In this document: piece by piece, positions 8,992 to 17,930 of the stretch
How positions within the stretch are numbered: position 1 is the stretch's first letter
Layout: each line of letters starts with the position of its first letter
NCBI GenBank assembly: GCA_963728445.1
Contig: CAVSJO010000006.1
Coordinates: 496,001-560,000 of the forward strand
DNA length: 64,000 nt
Origin: CAVSJO01 sp963728445
GTDB lineage: Bacteria > Gemmatimonadota > Gemmatimonadetes > Longimicrobiales > RSA9
Reading direction: 5' to 3'
The notes under the pieces: model-generated
Databases searched by the model: none
Told to the model about the DNA's origin: nothing
Seen by the model: the letters and a program-made list of their open reading frames with translations, nothing else
Translations under genes and position numbers: made by a program

Positions 8992-11949
8992 TCAGCTGCC
9001 GGAGTGGTCCGATCTGGCTACGGAGACACGCGTGGAACGCGCCGCGAGGGTGCCCGCCGTCGACGCCATCTCCCGCGTCGACGCCTCCACCACGTCCGCG
9101 TTGTCCGGATACCCGGCGTCTCTCAGCGTCCGTGCCACTCCGTCCAGGGCGCTTTCGAGCTGGGGCGTCAGCAGGAGGTCTCCGAGGCCGGTGACCAGCC
9201 GGCACAGCGAAACGGCGGCGCGGTCCTGAAGCTTCTCGGGCAGCTTGTGGAAGACGTGCCGATACGCGTGCATCACCTCCTCGAACGTCACGGACTGCAT
9301 CGATTCGGTGGCGACCACCGCGATGGCTTCCATGGCGCCAATGGCCTTCTGTACCAGGCCGTCCGGATAGACGAGCGGTATCGTCCCGTCGCTCCCCTCC
9401 ACCTCTTCGTAGTTCACGGTCCAGCGCGCCACGATGTCCCGCAGGTTCCGGACGGCGTCCAGTGCGACGCCGGGGTTGTGGCGGGCCGTGGAGCCGGAGG
9501 ACCAGCCGATCATGAGGATCTGGTCCACCCCGAACGAGGGATCGCGTTCGGTGGCGCGCTGGGAATCCAGCCGGATGGCTTTGCGTGTGACGCCGGCGAG
9601 CCGTTCCGCCTCGGCGGGGTCTTCGGCTCGCACGCGCGCGAGCTCGTCTCCGTAGGAGGCGTAGTCACCCACCTCCAGCCGGAGCTCGACCTCCGCTTCG
9701 CCCCGGCGCCCCTGCAGGGCCTTTTTCAGTGGCTCGAGCCTGATCTCCCGCACGAATCCGTGGGCCTCCGTGCGTATGCGGATTTCCGTGCCGCCGGCGT
9801 AGCGAGGGGAGCGATACGAGGCCATGAGGAGCTCCCGCTGTCGCCTGCGCGCCTCGAGGGTCAGCGTCCGCACGTTCTCGATGACGGCCTGCGGCCGCAT
9901 CTGGTTCACGGAGGTATAGACGAGTGCGGCGAGTGCGGCGAGGGCGGCGGCGGTCAGGATCAGCGAGACGGCCGCGCCCAGGACGGGGTTGAACCCCTCC
10001 TCGGTTCCCGCGTGCACGATGAGGACGAACAGCGTCGCCCCCAGGAAGTAGCCCATCAGGATCTGGTTCCGACGCCGCAGGAGGAAGGAGTAGACCACCT
10101 GCGCGCCGATGAGCGAGGCGGACTGCTGCAGCGCCAGCAGCAGCATGGAGAAGGTGATCGAGGTCATCGTGATGAGCCCCGTGGTCTCCATGCCGAGGAA
10201 ATCGTTCGTGGAGGATGCCTTCGGGAACACGTACGTCTTGACGAGGCCCCGCACGGGCCGGATCCAGCCGGGCACGTTGCGATCGAACCAGATGGCCGTC
10301 CCGGCCAGGACGACGGCAGCGAGCATCATGATCGCCGGCACCCAGAGAAACTCGGTGAGGCCGCGGCGAATCCTGCTCCAGAGGCCGGGCCGGTCCAGCG
10401 GAACGGGGTTTTTGGCCATGGCGAAGGTATCGGTGGACGTTGACGAGCCCGGGTCAGGCGCGTCCAACGCGAAACGCGGGCCAGTGGCCGCAGCCGCGAT
10501 GCCCCGGAGCATGCCGCCGAAGACGAGGGAGTGGAACGGCCAGAGACCGTACCAGTATGCGAGTCCCGCCAGTCCGGCGGGCTCGAACAGGGCGGTCTGC
10601 CGGATGCGGGACCGGCCCTCCTCCGCGTCCTCCACCTCGAACTGGAGCCAGGCCCGTCCCGGCAGGCGCATCTCGGCGCGCAGCCGAAGCAGCCGGCCGG
10701 GCTCGTACGCCTCCACGCGCCAGAAGTCGATGGCGTCGCCGGGGAGCGGCGTGGCGGGATCGCGGCGCCCTCGCCGGAGGCCGGGCCCGCCCACCAGCAG
10801 GTCGAGGAAGCCGCGAAGCCGCCACAGCGCGTCGCCGAAGTACCAGCCGACCTTGCCGCCGACCCGGCGTACCGGCTCGAACGCCTGCGCGGAGGCCACG
10901 CCGACGGTGACTTCGCGGGTGTCCACGAGTCGCGAGCCAAGGCGCTCGCCGCCGAACGGCTGCGGGTCGCCCGCGGCGGAGCGCGCGTCGGACCAGCGGG
11001 TGCGGGCGAAGTCGAGGTCCTCCCGGGCCAGCGAGCGTGCGACGGCGTCGACAACGCCCATCGGCCGGATCCCCGGGAAGAGCTCGTCAGCCCGCGTCGA
11101 TTCGACCACCGTGTCGTAGCGAAGGCTGTCGATGAGCTTGCGTCCGACGCGGGCGTAGATCGGCGTGACGAGCCCGAGCCAGAGCGACGACAGCCGGGGC
11201 GTGAGTACCGGGACGGGCAGAAACGCGCGGCGCAGCCCCCGCTGCCGTGCGTACTCCTCCATGATGCCGCGGTAGGAGACCTGCTCCGCACCGCCGATCT
11301 CCACCACTTCGGAGCCCTCCAGGGGGACGTCGAGGGAGGCGAGGAGATAGGCGAGGACGTCCTCCACCGCAATGGGCTGCGCGACGCGGCCCACCCAGCG
11401 CGGCGTCACCAGCACGGGGAGGCGCTCCACGAGCGCGCGGATCATCTCGAACGAGAGGCTGCCGGACCCGAGGATCACGGACGCCCGGAGCTCGATGGCG
11501 GGCGGTCCCTCCTCGCGCAGGATGCGCCCGACTTCCTGACGGCTCTCGAGGTGGGGCGAGAGGTCAGTGTCGCGACCGAGGCCGCCGAGGTAGATCACGC
11601 GACGCACGCCCGCAGCCGACGCGGCCGCCGCGAAGTTCGCCGCGGCCTCCCGATCCTGCTCCTGGAAGTCGCCCGCGGAGCCCATGGAGTGGATCAGGTA
11701 GTACGCCGCCTCCACACCCTCGAGCGCCGCGTCGAGGGAGCTCCGGTCGAGGACGTCGCCGCCCACCACCTCCACATCCGGGTCCAGGCGCGCCCGGAGC
11801 TCGTCGGGCCGCCGCGACATCGCGCGCACCGCGTTGCCCCGCTCGCGCAGGGGGGCCAGCAGGCGTCCGCCGACGTAGCCGGTGGCGCCCGTGAGGAGCA
11901 CGGTTCCACCCATCCGATGCGCTCGATCCGGGACTCCGTCGGCAGCCAT
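8992..11949 (-). CDS. Fusion of SDR/NmrA-like oxidoreductase, DUF2867 and membrane DUF2254
   Basis: About 985 aa in three parts. Residues 1-300: extended SDR fold with TVLLTGATGYVGGRLL (GxxGxxG nucleotide site), as in NmrA/complex-I-assembly-like proteins. Residues about 340-490: DUF2867-like (YFGDALWRLRGFLDLLVGGPGLRRG, then FWRVEAYEPGRLLRLRAEM, WLQFEVE), the usual partner of this SDR. Residues about 511-985: DUF2254 membrane protein with four predicted helices, the ALQQSASLIGAQVVYSFLLR and ILMGYFLGATLF signatures, and the soluble DPSFGVDQILMIGWSS part. No stop separates the parts. The methionine at the junction (MAKNP, base 10419) has no ribosome site, so this reads as a true fusion. The start at 11949 also lacks a clear ribosome site; 11913 is the alternative. 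Confidence 0.85.
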   Translation of the reverse strand: MAADGVPDRAHRMGGTVLLTGATGYVGGRLLAPLRERGNAVRAMSRRPDELRARLDPDVEVVGGDVLDRSSLDAALEGVEAAYYLIHSMGSAGDFQEQDREAAANFAAAASAAGVRRVIYLGGLGRDTDLSPHLESRQEVGRILREEGPPAIELRASVILGSGSLSFEMIRALVERLPVLVTPRWVGRVAQPIAVEDVLAYLLASLDVPLEGSEVVEIGGAEQVSYRGIMEEYARQRGLRRAFLPVPVLTPRLSSLWLGLVTPIYARVGRKLIDSLRYDTVVESTRADELFPGIRPMGVVDAVARSLAREDLDFARTRWSDARSAAGDPQPFGGERLGSRLVDTREVTVGVASAQAFEPVRRVGGKVGWYFGDALWRLRGFLDLLVGGPGLRRGRRDPATPLPGDAIDFWRVEAYEPGRLLRLRAEMRLPGRAWLQFEVEDAEEGRSRIRQTALFEPAGLAGLAYWYGLWPFHSLVFGGMLRGIAAAATGPRFALDAPDPGSSTSTDTFAMAKNPVPLDRPGLWSRIRRGLTEFLWVPAIMMLAAVVLAGTAIWFDRNVPGWIRPVRGLVKTYVFPKASSTNDFLGMETTGLITMTSITFSMLLLALQQSASLIGAQVVYSFLLRRRNQILMGYFLGATLFVLIVHAGTEEGFNPVLGAAVSLILTAAALAALAALVYTSVNQMRPQAVIENVRTLTLEARRRQRELLMASYRSPRYAGGTEIRIRTEAHGFVREIRLEPLKKALQGRRGEAEVELRLEVGDYASYGDELARVRAEDPAEAERLAGVTRKAIRLDSQRATERDPSFGVDQILMIGWSSGSTARHNPGVALDAVRNLRDIVARWTVNYEEVEGSDGTIPLVYPDGLVQKAIGAMEAIAVVATESMQSVTFEEVMHAYRHVFHKLPEKLQDRAAVSLCRLVTGLGDLLLTPQLESALDGVARTLRDAGYPDNADVVEASTREMASTAGTLAARSTRVSVARSDHSGS

Positions 11950-12061
11950 TGGCGAAATGTAACCGATGGGACCGATCGGCCGCAGCCGGTGTAGTACGTC
12001 TTCTATTCCTTCGAACCTCTCCACCGTTCGAAGCCTCTCGCCACAGAACTGGAGCCGTTCC

Positions 12062-12241
12062 ATGGCCAAGATCAAGATCAACAGGCCCGATGGCACGCCG
12101 TCGCCGTACTTCTGGTCGGACAAGGAAGAGTCCGCCCGGAACCACAAGACGGTTTACAAGCAGACCGAGGACGGCGTGAAGCGACTGCGGGGGGTCCATT
12201 TCGACCCGGTGAAGAAGCAGATGTGCCCGCACAAACAGTGA
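12062..12241 (+). CDS. Small basic protein, unknown function
   Basis: 59 aa, rich in Lys, Asp and aromatic residues, beginning MAKIKINRPDGT and ending VKKQMCPHKQ; a single Cys near the C-terminus. No signal peptide, no membrane segment. GGAG lies 7 bases before the ATG. It diverges from the SDR fusion with 112 bases between, so the two may share a promoter region. An in-frame extension to 11966 exists but would start inside that intergenic stretch and has poor composition. Family not recognised. Confidence 0.65.
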   Translation: MAKIKINRPDGTPSPYFWSDKEESARNHKTVYKQTEDGVKRLRGVHFDPVKKQMCPHKQ

Positions 12242-12324
12242 CCTCCGGGCCCCGGGGCTTCGTCGATCTGCGCGTCGACGCGGGTCGCTGCCCCGGGTCC
12301 GTGAGCGGGGCCGAAAGGCTGCCC

Positions 12325-12585
12325 ATGGCCGGTGAGCGGGTCTACACCACCGAGGGGACGGGCGTCGTCGTTCGCCTCCTCGGCCGCACCGACTCGGGCG
12401 GACGCCTTCTCGAGCTGACGATGGACGACGGGCGCAGCGCGCCCTTCTTTGCGTCCGCGGCAAACGTCCGGGTCCCGCCTTCGGGTGGGGACCCGATCCC
12501 CGTCATGGGGGAACCGCTTCCGGCGACCGCGGCCGATCCGATGGCCGACGTGCAGGGGGGAGACGCATCGCAGCGGGTCGAATGA
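12325..12585 (+). CDS. Small soluble protein, unknown function
   Basis: About 86 aa. The first half (GERVYTTEGTGVVVRLLGRT, then LLELTMDDGRSAPFFASA) looks like a small beta barrel; the rest is Pro/Ala-rich. No signal peptide. The ATG at 12325 has AAAGG about 6 bases upstream; an earlier in-frame start at 12223 would overlap the preceding gene. Its stop overlaps the next start as ATGA (12582-12585), so it is translationally coupled to the TolB/TPR protein. Confidence 0.6.
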   Translation: MAGERVYTTEGTGVVVRLLGRTDSGGRLLELTMDDGRSAPFFASAANVRVPPSGGDPIPVMGEPLPATAADPMADVQGGDASQRVE

Positions 12586-14450
12586 CGACGTTTCGATCAT
12601 TGCAGCGGCTCTTCGCGGATTTCAAACGCCGGAAAGTGTTCCGGTCGGTCGCGTTCTACGGGGCCGGCTCGTTCGGACTCCTGCAGCTGGCCGACATCGT
12701 GTTCCCGGCCCTCGGGCTGCCGGAACGTGCCGTGACATGGCTGGTGGTGCTCTGTCTTGCCGGCTTCCCGGTGGCCGTCTTCGTGGCGTGGACGTTCGAC
12801 CTCACCGCGCACGGAATGGAGCGCACGGGCGACGCTGGCGAGGCCGAGATCGAGGCGATCCTGACGCAGCCGCGCATGCAGCGGTGGCCGGCGGGAATGC
12901 TCGGGCTGTTCGGCGTCGCCCTCCTCATGTCCGGCACCTGGTGGGCGGGCATGCGGCTGGGCGAAGACCGCACCACCGCCATGGACGCCGCGGCCGCCGA
13001 AGGGCTCGCGGCCCGGTTTCCGCCCATTGGCTTCGTGGCCGTCCTCCCCTTCGTCAACATCGGCGACCCGCAGGATCAGCCGTTCAGCGACGGTCTCTCC
13101 GAGGAGCTCAGCAACGCTCTGTCGCAGGTCGAGGGGCTGCGGGTCGCGGCGCGAACCTCCTCGTTCGCTTTCAAGGACCGCCAGACCGACGCGCGCACGA
13201 TCGGGCAGGAGCTCGGCGTCGGGGCGATCGTCGAGGGCAGTGTCCGGCGGTCGCGGGGGACGGTCCGGGTGGCCGTGCAGCTCAGTCGCACGAGCGACGG
13301 CTTCCGGATCTGGTCGGATGTGCTCGAGCGGAGGCTGACGGCCGCCAACGTCTTTGCGATCCAGGACGAGCTCACCGCCGACATCGCCCGTGCGCTGACC
13401 CGGGAGCTGCGACCGGGCGCGGTGGCCCAGAGGGGAGAGCGGCGGACGCCCGATCTGAAGGCGTACGACCTCTATCTGCAGGGGCGCCACCGCTGGGCCA
13501 CGCGCGATGCGGAGTCGGTGCGCGAAGCGATCGACCGTTACGAGCAGGCGATCGCGCGCGATTCGTCTTTCGCCCTCGCCTGGGCCGGCCTCGCCGATGC
13601 TTGGGGAGTCCTTCCCTTCTATGACCGCACGGTGACAGGCGCCGTTGCCTATCCCGTGGCCGTCCAGGCTGCCGAGCGGGCGCTGGGCCTTTCGCCCGAC
13701 CTGGCCGAAGCACGCGCCGCGCGTGGGATCATCGCCACCGAGTACGAACTCGATCCGGCGACGGGCGAGCGCTACCTCCTGCGCGCGATCGAGCTCAATC
13801 CCAACTACGAGCCTGCGCATGCGTGGCTCTGCGAGACCCTGGCGATCGAAGGCCGGGACGAGGATGCGCTTCAGGCCTGCAAACGGGCCGTCGAGCTGAA
13901 TCCTCTGGGCCCGATCGCGAACCTGCTTCTCGCCATCCCGCTCCAAGGCCTCGGGCGCGACGAGGAGGCGCTGGCGCAGGTGCGGCGAACGCTTGCGCTC
14001 CGGCCGGGAATCACGCTCGCCCGGTTGATGGAAGCGGGGCTCCTGCTCCGGCTTGGCCGCCCCGGCGCGGAAGTCAGTCTCGAGGCCCTCGCCGAAGCGG
14101 AGGGCGCGCCCGACCCCGCGCTGCGCAGCGTCGCCCAGGCGTATCCCGGGACGGATCCCGCGCCAGCGGCGATCGATGCGGTTCGCGACCTGGAGCAGAG
14201 GACGGGCCCCGGCCTCTTCTTCGTGGCCACCCTGTACAGCTGGGCCGGATCCAGCGCCGACGCGGTCCGCGTCGTCGAAGCGGCGGCCACCGCCCGCAAC
14301 CCGTGGCTCGGCCTGGCCGCCGTGCTCGGCGAGTTCGACGGGCTGCGGGCGGATCCCCGGTTCGTGGCGATCCTCGCCCGGGCGGGGCTGCCGAACGGGA
14401 ATTCGGCCTACCGTGCCGTGGCCGCGGCCGGCGGCCGCCCGACTGGCTGA
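12582..14450 (+). CDS. TolB-like N-domain membrane protein with TPR repeats
   Basis: 622 aa. The N-terminus (KRRKVFRSVAFYGAGSFGLLQLADIVFP, with the longest quoted part here split for brevity) has two membrane helices at about 22-42 and 48-70, and a third at about 103-122. Then comes a FlgO/TolB-like domain (about 148-280: VAVLPFVNIG, FSDGLSEELSNAL, GAIVEGSVRRS, IWSDVLERR) as seen in adenylate-cyclase-like regulators, followed by TPR repeats (about 290-560; LDPATGERYLLRAIELNPNY, ALQACKRAVELNPLGP). No cyclase, kinase or DNA-binding domain is present, so it is probably a scaffold or sensor. Translationally coupled to the small gene before it. The family is common in Gemmatimonadota and proteobacteria; its biochemical role is not settled. 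Confidence 0.82.
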   Translation: MTTFRSLQRLFADFKRRKVFRSVAFYGAGSFGLLQLADIVFPALGLPERAVTWLVVLCLAGFPVAVFVAWTFDLTAHGMERTGDAGEAEIEAILTQPRMQRWPAGMLGLFGVALLMSGTWWAGMRLGEDRTTAMDAAAAEGLAARFPPIGFVAVLPFVNIGDPQDQPFSDGLSEELSNALSQVEGLRVAARTSSFAFKDRQTDARTIGQELGVGAIVEGSVRRSRGTVRVAVQLSRTSDGFRIWSDVLERRLTAANVFAIQDELTADIARALTRELRPGAVAQRGERRTPDLKAYDLYLQGRHRWATRDAESVREAIDRYEQAIARDSSFALAWAGLADAWGVLPFYDRTVTGAVAYPVAVQAAERALGLSPDLAEARAARGIIATEYELDPATGERYLLRAIELNPNYEPAHAWLCETLAIEGRDEDALQACKRAVELNPLGPIANLLLAIPLQGLGRDEEALAQVRRTLALRPGITLARLMEAGLLLRLGRPGAEVSLEALAEAEGAPDPALRSVAQAYPGTDPAPAAIDAVRDLEQRTGPGLFFVATLYSWAGSSADAVRVVEAAATARNPWLGLAAVLGEFDGLRADPRFVAILARAGLPNGNSAYRAVAAAGGRPTG

Positions 14451-14567
14451 CCTCCCGGGTCCGGCTACCTGCCGTCACCTGCGGTTCGTTAGGTTGAACC
14501 CCTGCGGCGGTCCGATCGGCGGTCCCGCCGGGCTTCGATGACTGGCTCCACTTCCGGCAGGAGTTCG

Positions 14568-15077
14568 ATGGCGCGCAGACCTGGGCGGGCGAGAAGGCCC
14601 GGCGGCCACGGCAAGGGCGCCCCCGTTCCGGTCGTGGGATGGAGGGAGTGGGTGGCGCTGCCCGAGCTCGGAATCGATTCGGTCAAGGCCAAGATCGACA
14701 CAGGCGCCCGCTCGTCCTCCCTTCACGCCTTCGACATGAAGCGCTTCCGGCGCCGAGGCGTGTCGATGATCCGCTTCAAGGTCCACCCGATCCAGCACGA
14801 CTACCACACCGTCGTCGAGGCCGAGGCCGAGCTGACCGATCTCCGGAAGGTGCGCAGCTCCTCCGGCGTGGAGACGCTTCGGCCGGTGATCGCGACGCCC
14901 GTGGTCCTCGGCGGGGGCAGCTGGACGATCGAGGTCACGCTGGTTCGGCGCGACGCCATGGGATTTCGCATGCTTCTCGGCCGGCAGGCGATCCGGGGTC
15001 GAGCGACCGTCGACCCGGCGGCCTCCTTCATCGTTTCCACCCCTCCACCCCCCTCGCTGCCCGGAGCCTCGACATGA
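14568..15077 (+). CDS. Retropepsin-like protease, RimB/ATP-dependent zinc protease family
   Basis: About 169 aa. The core begins VVGWREWVALPELGI and carries KAKIDTGARSSSLHA; DTGA is the aspartic-protease-like catalytic motif of the family (Pfam Zn_protease, PF05618). Later, RPVIATPVVLGGG and MLLGRQAI are typical family strands. The ATG at 14568 is preferred over 14538 because CAGGAG lies 5-6 bases upstream. The first about 25 residues are Arg/Gly-rich and low complexity. The stop overlaps the rimK-like start (ATGA at 15074-15077). In Pseudomonas the relative RimB works with RimK on glutamate tails; here a similar trimming or regulatory role for the ligase next door is inferred. Confidence 0.87.
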   Translation: MARRPGRARRPGGHGKGAPVPVVGWREWVALPELGIDSVKAKIDTGARSSSLHAFDMKRFRRRGVSMIRFKVHPIQHDYHTVVEAEAELTDLRKVRSSSGVETLRPVIATPVVLGGGSWTIEVTLVRRDAMGFRMLLGRQAIRGRATVDPAASFIVSTPPPPSLPGAST

Positions 15078-16033
15078 ACATCGGAATCCTCTCGCGCAAG
15101 GCGTCTCTGTACTCCACCCGGCGCCTGAAGGAGGCCGGGCGTCAGCGCGGCCATACCATGCGGATGATCAATCCCCTTCGCTGCTACATGAACATCACGG
15201 CGAAGAAGCCGAAGGTCCTCTATCGGGGAGAGGAGCTGAAGCTGGACGCGGTCATCCCCCGCATCGGAGCGTCCATCACGTTCTATGGCACGGCCGTGGT
15301 GCGCCAGTTCGAGGTCATGGGCGTGTACTCGATCACCGAGTCGCAGGCCCTGGCGCGCTCCCGCGACAAGCTCCGCACGCTGCAGCTCCTCTCCCGGGAG
15401 GGCGTGGGCCTGCCGGTCACCGGCTTCGCACGCTCGAGCCGGGACATCGAGGGCGTCATCGACCTCGTGGGTGGCGCTCCGCTCATCATCAAGCTCCTCG
15501 AGGGGACGCAGGGAATGGGCGTCGTCCTCGCCGAGACGAAGAAGGCCGCGGAGTCCGTCATCGGCGCCTTCCAGCAGCTCGACGCCAACATCCTGGTGCA
15601 GGAGTTCGTGAAGGAGGCCGCAGGCTCCGACATCCGGGCCCTCGTGGTCGGCGGCCGGGTCGTGGCCGCCATGGAGCGGCGCGCCGCCGCAGGCGAGTTC
15701 CGTTCCAACCTGCACCGCGGCGGCACCGCGTCCCCGGTCAAGCTGGACACGAGGGAGCGCAACACCGCCATCCGCGCCGCACGCGTCATGGGGCTCGGCG
15801 TCGCGGGCGTCGACCTCCTGCGGTCCAGTCGCGGCCCCGTGGTCATGGAGGTGAACTCGTCGCCCGGGCTCGAGGGGATCGAGACGGCGACCGGCGTGGA
15901 CGTGGCGGGGGAGATCATCGACTACGTCGAGAACAACGTCTCCCACGATCACGGGGATCTGGGGGCGGCGGTGGCCGCCAGCCCGGAATCCGCGGCGCGC
16001 CCCGCGTCCGGCGCGACGGATGCCGAGGAATAG
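15074..16033 (+). CDS. rimK: RimK-type ATP-grasp alpha-L-glutamate ligase
   Basis: 319 aa, close to the 300 aa of E. coli RimK, which adds glutamates to the C-terminus of ribosomal protein S6. Family marks: MNIGILSR start, LDAVIPRIGASITFYG, the ATP-grasp segments PLIIKLLEGTQGMGV and ILVQEFVKEAAGSDIRALVV, and GVDLLRSSRGPVVMEVNSSP with the metal-binding ExNSSPG. A 30-residue Ala/Ser/Pro tail after DYVENNV is extra. The ATG overlaps the stop of the retropepsin gene, and the stop overlaps the AstE/AspA gene by 14 bases, so all three are one translationally coupled operon. The target could be S6 or another protein or small molecule; nothing in the sequence decides. Confidence 0.92.
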   Translation: MNIGILSRKASLYSTRRLKEAGRQRGHTMRMINPLRCYMNITAKKPKVLYRGEELKLDAVIPRIGASITFYGTAVVRQFEVMGVYSITESQALARSRDKLRTLQLLSREGVGLPVTGFARSSRDIEGVIDLVGGAPLIIKLLEGTQGMGVVLAETKKAAESVIGAFQQLDANILVQEFVKEAAGSDIRALVVGGRVVAAMERRAAAGEFRSNLHRGGTASPVKLDTRERNTAIRAARVMGLGVAGVDLLRSSRGPVVMEVNSSPGLEGIETATGVDVAGEIIDYVENNVSHDHGDLGAAVAASPESAARPASGATDAEE

Positions 16034-16997
16034 CGAGCGCGCCTTCGAGATCGCCGCGACCCGCATCGCGCCCGGAAGCCGGGGACGCTGCCAGATCGAG
16101 GTCGCCCGGCTGCCGGCGGGCGGATGGCTGTCCCTGCCGATCGAGATTCTCCACGGCAGCGAGCCGGGGCCGTCCGTCTTCCTCAGCGGTGCCATTCACG
16201 GGGACGAGCTGGACGGGGTGGAGATCACGCGGCGGGTGCTCGATGCGCTGTCCCCGTCCAGGATCCGGGGGACGCTGGTCGCCGCCCCCATCGTGAACCT
16301 GCCGGGCGTCGTTGCCGAGACCCGATACCTCCCCGATCGCCGCGATCTGAATCGCTCCTTCCCCGGCAGCGCGAGCGGCTCTCTCGGCTCGCGCCTGGCC
16401 CACCTCTTCATGCGCGAGGTCGTCCAGCGGTGCTCCCACGGCATCGACTTCCACTGCGGCTCCGACGACAGGGAAAATCTACCGCAGGTCCGAGCCAATC
16501 TGGACGATGAGGACACGCGTCGACTGGCGATGGCGTTCGGCGCCCCCGTCGCCATTCACGCCCCCGCGCCGGCCGGGTCGCTCCGGCGCGCCGCCGTTGC
16601 CGGCGGCGCGCGCGTGCTCCTGTACGAAGCGGGCGAGGCCCGGCGTTTCACCGCGGCGGCCATCACGACTGGCGTGCGAGGCACGATGCGAGTCCTGGCG
16701 GAGCTCGACATGATCGACCCGCCTGCCGACGAGGCGCCGCCCGTCTCTGCCGAGTCCCGAAGGCGACGCTGGGTTCGCGCCTCGCGGAGCGGACTCTTTC
16801 TCTGCTCCGTCGCCCTCGGAGACCGCGTCCGGCGCGGCGACTCACTCGGAATGATTCGGAACGTCGGCGGGACGGAGGAAGTGGCGGTGCGGGCCCGAAC
16901 CGCCGGGCTCGTAATCGGTCGCAGGATCAACCCCATCACCTACCAGGGCGAGGCGCTCGTACATATCGCCGAGATCGCGAGCGGAGCGACCGGATGA
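16020..16997 (+). CDS. Succinylglutamate desuccinylase/aspartoacylase-family (M14-like) zinc deacylase
   Basis: 325 aa. Zinc-site motif SGAIHGDELDG (His and Glu ligands), DLNRSFPG substrate-binding motif, and DFHCG with the third ligand; the C-terminal region (GLFLCSVALGDRVRRGDSLG, ending in the GEALVHIAEI strand) is the beta domain of the AstE/AspA family. These enzymes cleave N-acyl amino acids such as N-succinylglutamate or N-acetylaspartate, or act as small carboxypeptidases. Start ATG at 16020 lies inside the rimK 3' end. Its fixed position after a glutamate ligase and a protease suggests it works on a glutamylated or acylated amino-acid product, by inference. Confidence 0.9.
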   Translation: MPRNSERAFEIAATRIAPGSRGRCQIEVARLPAGGWLSLPIEILHGSEPGPSVFLSGAIHGDELDGVEITRRVLDALSPSRIRGTLVAAPIVNLPGVVAETRYLPDRRDLNRSFPGSASGSLGSRLAHLFMREVVQRCSHGIDFHCGSDDRENLPQVRANLDDEDTRRLAMAFGAPVAIHAPAPAGSLRRAAVAGGARVLLYEAGEARRFTAAAITTGVRGTMRVLAELDMIDPPADEAPPVSAESRRRRWVRASRSGLFLCSVALGDRVRRGDSLGMIRNVGGTEEVAVRARTAGLVIGRRINPITYQGEALVHIAEIASGATG

Positions 16998-17182
16998 CCC
17001 GTTCGTCCGCCGCCGCTCCCTCCCCGATTCAGGAATTGCCCTACTGCGAGCGGCTCGCGGGCGCCTCGTCGCGATAGGGCCTGGCGGGCAATTGTGGGAA
17101 AATACGCTCTATCGAACAGGAGTTGCGACACGACCGAACGAGTCCCCGAGCACCTTCGTGAACCCGCCGAGGAGAGACTTCG

Positions 17183-17884
17183 ATGCGACGCACCGCTTTC
17201 GACAGGATCGCGGGCCTGACGCTGGGCACCTTGGCGATTGCTGCGGCAACCGGCTGCGGGCCCACCCCGCCGAAGGAGGCCGAACGCGCAGCGGCGGCTT
17301 CACCGGCGCGCAACGCGGCCGTGGTGCCGCCGGCGCGTTCCCGAAGCGACGTGAAGGTGCTCGGCATCATCTCGGCGCGCATCGATGGGAAACCCCGCAC
17401 GTGGTTCGTTGTGGACGGCAGGGGCAGCAACGGGCGCTACGTCAGCGCAGTCTGGCTCACCTCGCGCGGCTCGAGCCGGATCGTGACCCTGGGCGGCTTC
17501 GCGACCCGGACGCCTCCTCTGGCGACGTTCGACTACGACGTGCAGCGCGGGGACGTCTCGTACGGCGACTTCCACGGCAGCACACTGGGGCTCGTATTCA
17601 GCGTTCCCGCCGGCGCCACCCGCGTCATTGCCGATCTCGAGGCTGACGGGGCTGCCGCGCGGCTGGCCTATGCTCCGGTTGCGTCGACCGACCCGGCCGA
17701 GATCTACGTGTCGGGACCCGGCTCCATTGAGATCACACACCTGGGATTCGACGGGCAGAATGCTACGGTGCGCGGGCGCTTTCACGGCACGCTCAGCACG
17801 ACCGGCGGCAAGGGTCCGGTTCGGATCGAGGATGGCCGCTTCAACATCAGCGGCGTTCCACCCCGCGACGCACTGGGCTCATGA
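17183..17884 (+). CDS. Lipoprotein of unknown function
   Basis: 233 aa. Type II signal: basic start MRRTAF, hydrophobic GLTLGTLAIAAA, and lipobox ATGC with Cys at about 25, so a lipid-anchored envelope protein. The mature part is beta-rich with no Cys and no catalytic motif: it repeats short strands (VWLTSRGSSRIVTLGGFA, LGLVFSVPAGATRVIADL). GAGGAGAG lies 6-8 bases before the ATG. A 185-base gap separates it from the deacylase gene and could hold a promoter. The next gene starts 46 bases on. Family not recognised. Confidence 0.72.
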   Translation: MRRTAFDRIAGLTLGTLAIAAATGCGPTPPKEAERAAAASPARNAAVVPPARSRSDVKVLGIISARIDGKPRTWFVVDGRGSNGRYVSAVWLTSRGSSRIVTLGGFATRTPPLATFDYDVQRGDVSYGDFHGSTLGLVFSVPAGATRVIADLEADGAAARLAYAPVASTDPAEIYVSGPGSIEITHLGFDGQNATVRGRFHGTLSTTGGKGPVRIEDGRFNISGVPPRDALGS

Positions 17885-17930
17885 GAAACTGACTCGCTTG
17901 TCCGCGCCCCAAACCCCGAAAGGACCGGAA

